From Bacteroides thetaiotaomicron VPI-5482 (lineage in GTDB: Bacteria > Bacteroidota > Bacteroidia > Bacteroidales > Bacteroidaceae), in assembly GCF_000011065.1 (NCBI RefSeq), contig NC_004663.1, positions 3,658,001 through 3,722,000 on the forward strand: a DNA stretch of 64,000 nucleotides, in the 5' to 3' direction. The position numbers were made by a program, and so were the translations under genes. This document shows positions 55,336 to 64,000 of this stretch, piece by piece (position 1 is the stretch's first letter; each line of letters begins with the position of its first letter). The notes beneath the pieces are model-generated. The model was not told where the DNA came from. It saw nothing but the letters and a program-made list of their open reading frames with translations, and did not search any database.

Positions 55336-56526
55336 TTAATCGTTGAGTATTCTTTTGTAATTGGCAGCTCTCATATACATATAAGCCGCTACAGTAGAAA
55401 ACCTTAAATCATATTTTTCAAGATTGCTTGTCGTTGGCGTTCCCCAGTGTTCCGGGTAGCGTCCATTGCCGTCACGTAGTTTATTGTGGATAAAGTTAAT
55501 CGCATGGAAAGCTTTCGTTAGCCAAACCGTGTTTTTATCTGTATCATACATATCAAACCAAGAGTCTATTATTGAAAAAGCGAAATATCCGGGATCATTC
55601 AGAGCTCCGTTGATTGAATTATACCATTTGGCTTCGGAAGATGCCAGGGTAGCTTTTGCCTGTGATAAATATTTTTCGTCTTTGGTGGCCTGATACATTT
55701 TCAGCCAACTCCTAATCATAAAACCAGCATTGTATGACCATTTCTGTGTATTAACAGAACCATCCGCTACCATTTTGGCATCCCACAGAAGATTGTCCGA
55801 TTTATCCAAAAGATTCTCAACAGTCCAGTCGTTTATGCGGATGGCAGCATCCAGATATTGGCGGTCCTGAGTGATTTCATAGAGTTTCATACAACTCAGC
55901 ATGGTTACGGCAGAGCAAATCGTATTCTTCTGTACGGGTAAAGAAACAAAAGTTTCCTGGAAATAAATTCCTCCTCCCAGCACATTATCTTCTCCCGAAA
56001 GGGAAAAAGCGAGTGCCCCTTTGGCTTTTTCCAAGTAAGAATTGTTTTGAGTTGCCAGATAAGCATCGCAGAGTCCGATTGCTGTCCATCCGTTTTCGTC
56101 GTAAAAACGGTCGGGAACCTTCTCGGCACTCGTAGGTAAAGTGGCATATCCTGCAATACCTTTATAGTTGGGATGCCAGTAGTTATCAAAATTAAGAAAG
56201 CAGTTCATCAAAGCATCCGACCATTCAGACTTGCTCAATGAGATTCCTTCGGTGTATGTATAAAGAAGGAAAATATTTCCCCAAATAAAAGAGACTTGTG
56301 AACGGTCCTGATTCTCATAATAAGAATGTGTACCACTTATTTTCAAATCTTTATCAATGACAGATAGTGTCTCTTTACACCATGTATAATAATCATTATT
56401 ACCGATTTCTACACCGGGATCGGTGTCAATGATGATATCCTGTACAGTGGCATCACAGCCCGAAGTAACCTGTACAAAGGACAACATAGCCAAAAGTGTT
56501 TTTATTTTATTGCTGATTCGTATCAT
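55336..56526 (-). CDS. GH76-like lipoprotein, catalytic dyad partly altered
   Basis: 396 residues. Lipoprotein signal (VTSGC, Cys24), probably surface-exposed. (Alpha/alpha)6 pattern of GH76 endo-alpha-1,6-mannanases: GNIFLLYTYTEGISLSKS, GLCDAYLATQNNSYLEKAKG, GGGIYFQE, LYEITQDRQYLDAAIRINDW, WSYNAGFMIRSWLKMYQATK. The catalytic Asp-Asp of GH76 is YDEN here (about residue 141), that is Asp-Glu, so activity needs testing. Downstream GH92 and upstream LamG lipoprotein fit an alpha-mannan system. 21-bp gap to the LamG gene. Confidence 0.78.
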   Translation of the reverse strand: MIRISNKIKTLLAMLSFVQVTSGCDATVQDIIIDTDPGVEIGNNDYYTWCKETLSVIDKDLKISGTHSYYENQDRSQVSFIWGNIFLLYTYTEGISLSKSEWSDALMNCFLNFDNYWHPNYKGIAGYATLPTSAEKVPDRFYDENGWTAIGLCDAYLATQNNSYLEKAKGALAFSLSGEDNVLGGGIYFQETFVSLPVQKNTICSAVTMLSCMKLYEITQDRQYLDAAIRINDWTVENLLDKSDNLLWDAKMVADGSVNTQKWSYNAGFMIRSWLKMYQATKDEKYLSQAKATLASSEAKWYNSINGALNDPGYFAFSIIDSWFDMYDTDKNTVWLTKAFHAINFIHNKLRDGNGRYPEHWGTPTTSNLEKYDLRFSTVAAYMYMRAANYKRILND

Positions 56527-56547
56527 AGCAGTCAGTATTTATAAAGT

Positions 56548-57495
56548 TTAATTAAGATTATCAAGATCAGACCATGTTAAGTTGACCAAAGTAGCCGGAT
56601 ATTTACCTGTAATATCTTTAATAGAGGAACCGCTTTTCACATTCAGTTGCCAGTTGGCAACCAATCCTTCTTCGTCCCCTTTTAAGAAAATCTGATAGTT
56701 GTCGGCAATCTGTTGTTGAGTACGAATCGTATGCCAGATTCTTACATCATAAATTTTACCTCTGAACTGACGCCCGTTCCAAGTAGAAAGATCGCCAATA
56801 ATGAATTTACAACTACCTTCGGGAATGTACGGCGCAATATCCATAGTTGCGGCTTCTTGCCCGTTTAAGTATACCTTTGCGGTTTGCGAGTCGAATGTAG
56901 CGGCAATATGTACCCATTTTTTCAATTCAATAGAGTTCTCCTGAGTAATGCAGCTTGACCATGTACCGTTGACAATCGTAAAGTCAATCGCATTATTCAC
57001 CCCTTCTGCCAGACGAATCAGCAAACCGTAGATGCCGTTATCGCCCGAACCTTCTGAACCGATTATGCTGCCTCCTGTTTTCTCATTGGCATACACCCAT
57101 GCCTCCAGTGTCAACTTATCAGAGAAAAATTGAGAAGCAGGGCCGCAGTCGATATAACCTGTTCCGTCGAACAACGGACATGCTGGTAGCACTTTGCTTG
57201 ACAGGAATGTTTGTCGGGCAATCTCCAGCTTTTCGCAATAGTTGTCGAGAGCTGACTGGCGATCAGTTTTATTCCGGATAAATTCTGTTTCCCGGATCTT
57301 ACTTTCGAAAATAGCTTTCGAACCGGTTACGAAATCACCCAAATCTTCTCCTTCAGAGGAAGAAGATAAAAGTTCATTGCATTGAGAAAGCAAACCGTCT
57401 ATCTTATTATATTCAAGTGTCACTTCTTTTTCATCGGAACAAGCAGCCGCCAGTAGGATGAAAGCAAAACAAGCTAAATGAAATATCTTTTTCAT
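56548..57495 (-). CDS. DUF4972/LamG-domain surface lipoprotein
   Basis: 315 residues. Lipoprotein signal (LLAAAC, Cys19). Residues about 25-100 are helical (DUF4972-like, QSALDNYCEKLEIARQTF) and about 105-270 a concanavalin-A/LamG jelly roll (LFDGTGYIDCGPASQFFSDK, LTLEAWVYANEKTGGSIIGS, WVHIAATFDSQTAKVYLNGQ, RGKIYDVRIWHTIRTQQQI). Occupies the SusE-like position after SusD and probably binds glycan at the surface. No catalytic residues identified. Confidence 0.85.
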   Translation of the reverse strand: MKKIFHLACFAFILLAAACSDEKEVTLEYNKIDGLLSQCNELLSSSSEGEDLGDFVTGSKAIFESKIRETEFIRNKTDRQSALDNYCEKLEIARQTFLSSKVLPACPLFDGTGYIDCGPASQFFSDKLTLEAWVYANEKTGGSIIGSEGSGDNGIYGLLIRLAEGVNNAIDFTIVNGTWSSCITQENSIELKKWVHIAATFDSQTAKVYLNGQEAATMDIAPYIPEGSCKFIIGDLSTWNGRQFRGKIYDVRIWHTIRTQQQIADNYQIFLKGDEEGLVANWQLNVKSGSSIKDITGKYPATLVNLTWSDLDNLN

Positions 57496-57521
57496 GGTTT
57501 TTCTTTTTAATCGTTTACAAT

Positions 57522-59060
57522 TTATTTGGTGTATCCCGGATTCTGTTTCAGCTCAGGATTGAGTTTGGTTGCCTGCAGGGGAATCGGAAAAAGATTGATT
57601 GTTTCCTTATCTGTATAATTCTTATCCCACATCGGTTGAATGAAACGTCCGAAGCGAATCATATCCGTTCTTCGCAAAGTCTCGTAGCACATTTCTCTTC
57701 CCTTTTCTCTGTATAACTCATCCAAAGTCAGTTCTCCGGTTGCATACGTAGAAACACCTGCACGTGTCCGTATCTTGTTTATACCTTCCAGCGCCTTAGA
57801 ATCCACCTCATTCGATTTACGAAGAGTGGCTTCTGCCAGATTGAAGTTGATTTCTGCAATCCGGAACAGAGCAAAATCATTTTCCATGCCTTGTGCACCG
57901 ACTTTTACTTTATATTTAATATTACGTGCACCGGCATTCTCCTTGTTGTTTACCATGTCCGGCAAGTCGAGGGTGAAATCCAACTGTTGTCCGGCATATT
58001 CATTGGTTCCCAAAATCGGGTTTCCGCTTAAATCGAATTGGGGGCCCCACATAAATTGTCCGTACATTCCGTTTTGAGGATCATACTTACAACGGCGGTC
58101 GTGAGTAATATCATACGTTTCAATAAACTCTCTTACGGTACAGACTCCATTCCATCCCCCATTCGGATTCTTCCAATCCCATTGCGAACGCTGCGACCAG
58201 TGAATGTTCCGGTAGAAAAGGACACTCATCTCATTGGCAACTATTTCGTCATTAGGGATCACCCAGATATTTTCCTTGCTATTCTCATTGTTCCATGCAA
58301 AGGGAGCATCCCAAGTAGATTCCAGCTGATAACCTTTTTGAAGAAGAGTCTGTGACACAGAAATACAATCGTCCAGACGGGATGTTCCGGTATAAACTTC
58401 AGCATTGAGGTAAAGTCGGGATAATAGCGCTAATGCGGCTTCCTGAGTAAAGCGTCCGTAGCTGCCGGTATCTGTACTTCTCAGAAGCTGGTCCTTGACT
58501 TCCGCAATTTCTTTTTCCACGTAGTTAAAAACCTCAGTTCTGGTTTTAGTTGGCGGATTTAGTTCGGATACCTTTTCTACAATCGGAACATTTCCGAACA
58601 TATCGACCAGCATGGAATAGAAAAATGCCCTCAATGCCCGGGACTCGGCAATATATAGCTTTTTCTTGTTCTCTGGAAGAATATCGGAACGGGAATTATT
58701 CAAATCATTCAGCACCTGATTGCAGAAACCCACCGCTTTGAACAGTTCCTGCCATGCTCCGTTGATAATGACATCCTGGTCGGTCCATGTGTGCCAATGC
58801 ATACGTTGGTAGATACCTCCGTCATAACCGTCTCGCCCTTTTTGAGGTAAACAAGCTTCGTCTGTAGTAATCTCTTGCAGATAAAATACATTCCAAGCAT
58901 ACATCGTACGTAAGAAAGCGTATTGATTCATAAACGCCGCATCATATTCCTGTTCTGTCTGATAATAATTATCTTTACCCAAATCATTATACATATTTTC
59001 GGATAAGTCGACGCAACCAACCAGAAAAAGCAATGTTATAAAATAGATAATCTTTTTCAT
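57522..59060 (-). CDS. SusD/RagB-family outer membrane lipoprotein
   Basis: 512 residues from ATG at 59060; the longer frame begins at a TTG. Lipoprotein cysteine in LLFLVGCVDLSENMYNDLG (Cys16). SusD family motifs: ALRAFFYSMLVDMFGNVPIV (about 145), NDFALFRIAEINFNLAEATL and REKGREMCYETLRRTDMIRF (about 445). 5 bp after the SusC gene, so it is the cognate lid. Confidence 0.95.
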   Translation of the reverse strand: MKKIIYFITLLFLVGCVDLSENMYNDLGKDNYYQTEQEYDAAFMNQYAFLRTMYAWNVFYLQEITTDEACLPQKGRDGYDGGIYQRMHWHTWTDQDVIINGAWQELFKAVGFCNQVLNDLNNSRSDILPENKKKLYIAESRALRAFFYSMLVDMFGNVPIVEKVSELNPPTKTRTEVFNYVEKEIAEVKDQLLRSTDTGSYGRFTQEAALALLSRLYLNAEVYTGTSRLDDCISVSQTLLQKGYQLESTWDAPFAWNNENSKENIWVIPNDEIVANEMSVLFYRNIHWSQRSQWDWKNPNGGWNGVCTVREFIETYDITHDRRCKYDPQNGMYGQFMWGPQFDLSGNPILGTNEYAGQQLDFTLDLPDMVNNKENAGARNIKYKVKVGAQGMENDFALFRIAEINFNLAEATLRKSNEVDSKALEGINKIRTRAGVSTYATGELTLDELYREKGREMCYETLRRTDMIRFGRFIQPMWDKNYTDKETINLFPIPLQATKLNPELKQNPGYTK

Positions 59061-59065
59061 GTGAA

Positions 59066-62032
59066 TCAAAATTTAATGTTTAAACCTAGCATAAGAGTTG
59101 TAGAACGCGGATAGTAACCGGAATCATCGAATCCGGGCGTGAGCCCTGTACCTACTTCCGGATCAACTCCTGTATATCCGGTTATGGTCAGCAAATTGGT
59201 GGCGGTGGCATAAATCCGGGCATTTGACACATATTTCAATTGGGACAAATCGAACGTATACCCTACAGTTATGTTGTCTAACTTCAAATAATTACCTTTC
59301 TCCAGATAATAATCAGAAAAAGTGGCAGCGTCATTCAAAGGTCTGCCCAATGCGGATTTCAATAGATTGAAAGGTAAAGACACCGAGTTCTCGTAATAAA
59401 TCCGTTTGGTATTCAGGACCTTAAATCCGGCTGCACCCCGAAGTTGGAAAGAGAAATCAAAATCTTTCCAGGTCAATGTACTGGCCAGATTGAAATACCA
59501 TTTTGGAAGTCCGTTGCCCAAATAAGTGTAGTCTTTATCCGAATAAGCACCGTCCTCATCCCTGTCCTCAAATACCCATTTACCGGCACTGTTGAAACCT
59601 CTGTATTTTAATCCGTAGTACGTACCAATGGGTTTGCCTTCTTCCAGTATATACGTAGTCTGACCGTTGGCAGGTGAAGAAAGAGGATTGTAAGTGATGT
59701 GATTGGCACGGTAAGAACTGTTTGCCAAGGAGACCAATTTATTCTCATTGTATGAGAATCCTCCGTCAAGATGCCATTTCAGTTCTTTGTTGCGAATTAC
59801 ATCATACCCGATAGCAAATTCAATACCTTGATTGGTCAGTGTACCTACATTGGTAAATATCGTACTGTATATATTTGAAGGCATTTGCGCATCATACCAA
59901 TCCAGCAGATCAGTGGTTTTACGATAATAGTAATCTACACTTGCCGTCAGCCTGTCGTTCCATATTCCGAAATCGACACCTGCGTTGTATTCAGCGTTCT
60001 TCTCCCATTTCAAGTCGGGATTCGGGTTGCTGACAGGACCATAAACTTTGTCCCATTTTCCATTATAGTAAGCATATCCGAGATCATTGTATTTGGCTAT
60101 GGAAGCATATAAAGGAATATCCTGATTTCCGGTGATACCAAAGCCTACACGTAGTTTGAGGTTGCTAAGCGGGGTAGCATCACTAAAGAAATTTTCTTCC
60201 AATATTCTCCATCCGGCAGAGACAGCAGGAAACCAGCCCCATTTATGATTCTCTCCAAAGCGGGTAGAACCTTCGCGTCTGACACTCGCATTGAACAGAT
60301 ATTTACCTTTATATGAATAGTTGATACGACCGAAGAAAGCTATTAACTTTGATTCATCCTGTCCCCTTCCCATTGAGGCAAGTCCATCTTCCAGATACGT
60401 ACCATTACCAATATTGTTAGCTCCCGGAATATCTGTCAGGAATCCTGAGTTGGACGCATTGTGCCAGGTTCTGTCTTCTCTGTTGAATGAATAACCGGCA
60501 AGAGCTGTCAGATTATGTACATCAGTGGAGAAACTGTAATTGGCATAGGCTTCAAATGTTCGTTTCTTGTAGAAATAAGTATTCATATCTGCCTGCCCTT
60601 CAAAGCCTCCTAATACACTGTAGCGAGAATCACGGCTGATATATTTGGAACCTTCGTAGGTATCGTTGTTGGCAGACATCATAGCATATACACTCAGACA
60701 AGGCAATACTTTGAGATTAGCAGACAGATTGCCGGAGTAGGTATAACGTTCTCCTCTGTTATCTACTTGCGAAAGTAAGGCTACCGGATTATAAGGTCCT
60801 ACTCCTGCGTATTCGAAGAATTTTCCTTCCTGATTATAAACAGGTGCCGTGGGATGATATACGATAGCTTGCATGAAAGCTCCGTAATCAGTATAATCCG
60901 ATTGAGTGTTTGCTCCGTTCAACGTACCTTCTATAGTCAGCTTCTTGTCGAAAAAATACTGCTTGAAGTTTACTCTCCCCGTCAGTTGCTTATTGCCAGT
61001 GTTGATTACCATACTTTCAGAATCCCGGTAACCGACAGAGCCTCGTATGGATGAGTTCTCCGTTCCTGTTGAGAAAGAAACTCCCTGGTAATAACTGAAA
61101 TTATTTCGGATCAGCTGATCCGTCCAGTCGGTTGAGAAGCCGTAATCGTTGTTGATGGTGGAGTGCCCTTTGTCTTTCAAATATCCCATATATTCATCGG
61201 CAGACATCATTTCCAGTTTCCGCACCGGTCTTTCTGTGTAATAATAACTGGTATATTCGATACTGGCTTTGCCTTTAGACGCATTTTTGGTTTCTACGAT
61301 GATAACCCCATTACTGCCTCGTGTACCGTAAATAGCGGCAGACGAACCATCTTTCAGAACATTAAAGGACTTGATATCATTAGCGTTGATTGCCTGCAAC
61401 TCGGACATGGTACTGTAAGTTCCGTCGACAATTATCAGCGGAGCACTTCCTGCCCGGATAGATCCGATACCTCTTAAATGTATCTCCGGTGATGCGTTCG
61501 GGTCATTTCCGCTTGTATTGCGAATGGATAATCCCGGTACTTTGCCGTTCAGCAAGTTAATCGGACTGGTAGTTACCCCCGCATTAAACGATTCTTCCCC
61601 TACTTTAGTGACAGCACTGGTCAACTCCTCTTTTTTCACTGTACCATAGCCAATGGCTACCACCTCTTCCAGTTGTACGCTGTTTTCACGCATAACGATG
61701 TTCAGCCTATTTTGTGTCACCGTTACTTTTTGCGTCTCCATCCCGATATATGTAAGAACAAGCACCGTATTTTTAGGGATGTCAGCGAGCGTAAAGTTTC
61801 CGTTTATATCAGTAGTAGTACCCATATTTTTGTTCTCTACCTTGATAGATACTCCAATCAGAGGTTCACCAGAGGAGTCTACGACTTTTCCGGTTACGTT
61901 CAGATTTTCTACACCGTAAAGCGAAGGAACACATACACACAGGAAACCTGCCATTAAAATGCAATATTTTATGGTTCTCAGCGTCACCTGTTCTTTTATT
62001 CGTTCAAAAAATGAAATGGCTAAATTCTCCAT
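59066..62032 (-). CDS. SusC/RagA-family TonB-linked outer membrane transporter
   Basis: 988 residues. Signal peptide near CVCVPSLYG, carboxypeptidase-D-like domain (about 45-125, VTGKVVDSSGEPLIGVSIKV), TonB box/plug (about 125-240, VVAIGYGTVKKEELTSAVTK, PLIIVDGTYSTMSELQAINA), then the barrel ending in TTLMLGLNIKF. Imports mannan-type oligosaccharide (inferred from neighbouring GH92/GH76). No HTCS or anti-sigma gene for this PUL lies in the window; the regulator may be to the right. Confidence 0.97.
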   Translation of the reverse strand: MENLAISFFERIKEQVTLRTIKYCILMAGFLCVCVPSLYGVENLNVTGKVVDSSGEPLIGVSIKVENKNMGTTTDINGNFTLADIPKNTVLVLTYIGMETQKVTVTQNRLNIVMRENSVQLEEVVAIGYGTVKKEELTSAVTKVGEESFNAGVTTSPINLLNGKVPGLSIRNTSGNDPNASPEIHLRGIGSIRAGSAPLIIVDGTYSTMSELQAINANDIKSFNVLKDGSSAAIYGTRGSNGVIIVETKNASKGKASIEYTSYYYTERPVRKLEMMSADEYMGYLKDKGHSTINNDYGFSTDWTDQLIRNNFSYYQGVSFSTGTENSSIRGSVGYRDSESMVINTGNKQLTGRVNFKQYFFDKKLTIEGTLNGANTQSDYTDYGAFMQAIVYHPTAPVYNQEGKFFEYAGVGPYNPVALLSQVDNRGERYTYSGNLSANLKVLPCLSVYAMMSANNDTYEGSKYISRDSRYSVLGGFEGQADMNTYFYKKRTFEAYANYSFSTDVHNLTALAGYSFNREDRTWHNASNSGFLTDIPGANNIGNGTYLEDGLASMGRGQDESKLIAFFGRINYSYKGKYLFNASVRREGSTRFGENHKWGWFPAVSAGWRILEENFFSDATPLSNLKLRVGFGITGNQDIPLYASIAKYNDLGYAYYNGKWDKVYGPVSNPNPDLKWEKNAEYNAGVDFGIWNDRLTASVDYYYRKTTDLLDWYDAQMPSNIYSTIFTNVGTLTNQGIEFAIGYDVIRNKELKWHLDGGFSYNENKLVSLANSSYRANHITYNPLSSPANGQTTYILEEGKPIGTYYGLKYRGFNSAGKWVFEDRDEDGAYSDKDYTYLGNGLPKWYFNLASTLTWKDFDFSFQLRGAAGFKVLNTKRIYYENSVSLPFNLLKSALGRPLNDAATFSDYYLEKGNYLKLDNITVGYTFDLSQLKYVSNARIYATATNLLTITGYTGVDPEVGTGLTPGFDDSGYYPRSTTLMLGLNIKF

Positions 62033-62091
62033 AAGTTAGACTTTTTGAATAACATAATAATTAAGTCAATATAAATAGTTAAGTATAGTCG

Positions 62092-63099
62092 TTAGAGGGC
62101 AATCACCACCACTCCTCCGATGAGACATACCAATCCTATCACCATCATCCGGATGGCATAGCGGGTAGCTCCTTTCCACTCGCCGGAAGCAAGTCCGGCC
62201 ACATTACCTGCAATAATAGCTGTCGATTGCATGGTAGCCCAGCCCACAGAAGCTCCTAAAACTCCCATAAAACTGCCTCCCATACCATAGAACATAATGC
62301 TCAGATACCATAATACCCCTGCCAGAGAAGCCATTATCAGGCCTCCGGTTGTACGATGTCGGTAAGTTTTCCAAGATTGATTCTTGCCGAACAAACGGAT
62401 ACATTCAAGGAGATTAATAATAAATCCGGCACTCAAAGCGATACTCCATATCACGTTGGCTGCATAAAGAGAAGATGCTCCCGTTGCTACAGCCTTTTCT
62501 TGTAAGGGTGCCCCATAAACGAAAGCAAAGTTAATCATAGGTCCGAATATTCCTGCAAGCAAACAGATAATTAACCCTTTCCTGAAATTTTTCTTAATAG
62601 GTGTTTCAGAGTGCGTCTGGCGGCTTTTGCTATCTCTGTTGTGCCCTGCTATCGCAAAGAAAATGATTCCGGCAAGAATAATTACTGTACCTGTAAGTAA
62701 CTTTAGTCCCGTAGGTGTTAGCAATTCCGAAGGGTTTCTGAGAATGACAGGCATCAAAGTCCCTACCACATTAATCAATCCTTGCATAATGGGAAGACTG
62801 AGCGAAACTCCCAGATAATCAATTCCTTTTCCGAATAGTATAGCGCCAATTCCCCATAAAAGGCCGAAGAAAGCCACTAGCAGTACCGTGTTGCTTTCAT
62901 GAGCATATACACTTTCCAAGTCAGGAATAGAGATAAATGCCATTATCCAGGGAGCGACAAGAAGAGCGATGATACTCCAGATAAACCAATTGTTTTCCCA
63001 TTTCCACTGTGAGTTGTGTTTAAAAGGCAAAGCAAACGTGCCGGAACAACCACCAGCCAGCAGAATTAATAAGAAACCCGAAATAACTGTAGTTTCCAT
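62092..63099 (-). CDS. RhaT-like (GRP/L-rhamnose-proton symporter) transporter
   Basis: 335 residues with about ten hydrophobic helices. Resembles L-rhamnose-proton symporter RhaT: GFLLILLAGGCSGTFALPFK, GLLWGIGAILFGKGIDYLGV, MQGLINVVGTLMPVILRNP, GVLGASVGWATMQSTAIIAG. It imports a sugar across the inner membrane. The true substrate may be a sugar released by the neighbouring PUL enzymes rather than rhamnose. Sits between the SusC gene (59-bp gap) and the cupin gene (7-bp gap). Confidence 0.85.
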   Translation of the reverse strand: METTVISGFLLILLAGGCSGTFALPFKHNSQWKWENNWFIWSIIALLVAPWIMAFISIPDLESVYAHESNTVLLVAFFGLLWGIGAILFGKGIDYLGVSLSLPIMQGLINVVGTLMPVILRNPSELLTPTGLKLLTGTVIILAGIIFFAIAGHNRDSKSRQTHSETPIKKNFRKGLIICLLAGIFGPMINFAFVYGAPLQEKAVATGASSLYAANVIWSIALSAGFIINLLECIRLFGKNQSWKTYRHRTTGGLIMASLAGVLWYLSIMFYGMGGSFMGVLGASVGWATMQSTAIIAGNVAGLASGEWKGATRYAIRMMVIGLVCLIGGVVVIAL

Positions 63100-63106
63100 A
63101 CTTGTT

Positions 63107-63532
63107 TTAATTTTCGGTGAGTGAAACGATTTTAGTTACGCATTCCCGCAGTTGGGACTTTTGAGACTCTGTTAATTCGAAAAATTCAAAATCATTCAGA
63201 TGGGTGTCGTTATTCTCTATGATGAGTACCTGGCTCCCCGGTTGCATGGCGATCTTGTGCCATACTTCTCTTCGGATATTGTACACTATACCCGGTTGCA
63301 TATTTACTACATCATAGGTAATATTTTGATCGGTGACAGAAGCACCGATCAAAGCTGCTTTTCCCTGCAACAGTATAAATACTTCATCTGTCTGATGGTG
63401 GATATCCAGTTTCTCAATTTGCTCCAGAGATTCGGCCTCCGCATAATTGAGATAGGCTACCTGCCACCTGTCGGTTATCAGGAACGGGTGATATCCCTTT
63501 CCTTCAAATGTGTGTTCATCAATGATTTTCAT
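63107..63532 (-). CDS. Small cupin-domain protein
   Basis: 141 residues, single cupin barrel. Two cupin motifs: first LDIHHQTDEVFILLQGKAAL (about 43-62) with His-His and Glu ligands, second near IRREVWHKIAMQPGSQVLII (about 95-115) with His. Such small cupins bind a sugar or metal and often act as isomerases or sensors of sugar acids; exact role unknown. Co-directional, between the glycyl radical enzyme gene and the symporter gene. Confidence 0.8.
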   Translation of the reverse strand: MKIIDEHTFEGKGYHPFLITDRWQVAYLNYAEAESLEQIEKLDIHHQTDEVFILLQGKAALIGASVTDQNITYDVVNMQPGIVYNIRREVWHKIAMQPGSQVLIIENNDTHLNDFEFFELTESQKSQLRECVTKIVSLTEN

Positions 63533-63560
63533 GATATAAGATTTTTAGAGTGAATATGAT

Positions 63561-64000
63561 TTAGCTTTCTAAGATACGGTCTACTACCAATTGTCTGAAT
63601 TGAGGGGACAACATGGAAAAGTAGGCTGTAAATCCGGTAACACGGACTACCAGTTCCGGATATCCGGCAGGATCTTTATGGGCAGCCAATACAGTATCCT
63701 TATTCATAATATTGACGTTAATCAAAGTACCTCCCAAGTCGAAGTGTGCCCTGATGATGGACATGATTAACTCTATATTATCCATATTGGCGAATGTAGG
63801 GTCCAGCTCCCATTGCATGGGTGCCGTATTGCCATATCCCGGCTGAATTTTAGCTATAATGGTAGCAAGTGAAAGCGATGCGCCGTCTTTTACAAAACCG
63901 GGAGTGGGATTTGCTCCATGAGAGATAGGTGTTTGCGCTAAACGTCCGTCGGGAGTAGCTCCCACACTTTGTCCGAATCCTACCGTATTTGCCCAAGAGA
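63561..64000 (-). CDS. Glycyl radical enzyme (pyruvate-formate-lyase family), C-terminal part
   Basis: Runs off the right edge; the last about 146 residues are present, beginning SWANTVGFGQSVGATPDGRL. The C-terminal glycine-radical motif is LVVRVTGFTAYFSML, where the family normally reads RV-S/A-G-Y/F; the radical Gly is the one in VTGF. GATPDGR and the terminal SPQFRQLVVDRIL-- are typical of the PFL2-like dehydratase/decarboxylase branch rather than PFL itself. Needs an activase (not in window). Co-transcribed with the cupin and symporter, which hints at anaerobic breakdown of the imported sugar. Confidence 0.85.
   Translation of the reverse strand, partial: SWANTVGFGQSVGATPDGRLAQTPISHGANPTPGFVKDGASLSLATIIAKIQPGYGNTAPMQWELDPTFANMDNIELIMSIIRAHFDLGGTLINVNIMNKDTVLAAHKDPAGYPELVVRVTGFTAYFSMLSPQFRQLVVDRILES

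Overview
The window looks like a chromosome segment of a gut Bacteroides, close to the thetaiotaomicron/ovatus group. It has two SusC/SusD polysaccharide utilization loci (PULs), a hybrid two-component sensor, lipoproteins with SPII cysteines, and several promoters with the Bacteroides -7 box TAnnTTTG. Species is inference; no rRNA or tRNA gene was seen.

Bases 1-15260 (minus strand) are one PUL. A hybrid two-component regulator (HTCS) is followed by a tight run: GH2 enzyme, GH105 unsaturated uronyl hydrolase, SusC, SusD, two surface lipoproteins (DUF4959/5126/5000 type and DUF4998) and a DUF2264 (GH154-type) enzyme cut by the window edge. The enzyme set points to a uronic-acid-containing plant or algal glycan. 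An ADP-forming acyl-CoA synthetase lies upstream of the HTCS.

Bases 17.8-30.3 kb are an AT-rich accessory region. A 22-bp-periodic operator-like array lies in front of a CI/LexA-type S24 repressor. Facing away from it are a zinc-ribbon protein, a DUF4373 protein, an HU-like protein, an amidase remnant and a smalltalk micro-protein. These lead into two giant Rhs/YD-repeat proteins; the second ends in a JAB/JAMM metalloprotease-like toxin domain and is translationally coupled to a lipoprotein. The first Rhs gene has a one-base homopolymer shift in its signal peptide.

Bases 30.4-52.6 kb are core plus glycan-assembly genes: metG, a palindromic MITE-like element, a flippase with four coupled glycosyltransferases, then (after an AraC regulator, an RND efflux operon, an aminotransferase remnant and a NeuD/ATP-grasp fusion) wecB and wecC facing two more glycosyltransferases. 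No Wzy polymerase or ligase is visible, which fits a single oligosaccharide such as the Bacteroides general protein O-glycan better than a capsule. A second array of the same 22-bp repeat family ends exactly on the wecB stop codon.

Bases 52.6-64 kb (minus strand) are a second PUL aimed at alpha-mannosides: SusC, SusD, a DUF4972/LamG lipoprotein, a GH76-like enzyme and a PA14-containing GH92 mannosidase. Upstream and co-directional are a RhaT-type sugar symporter, a cupin and the C-terminus of a glycyl radical enzyme.
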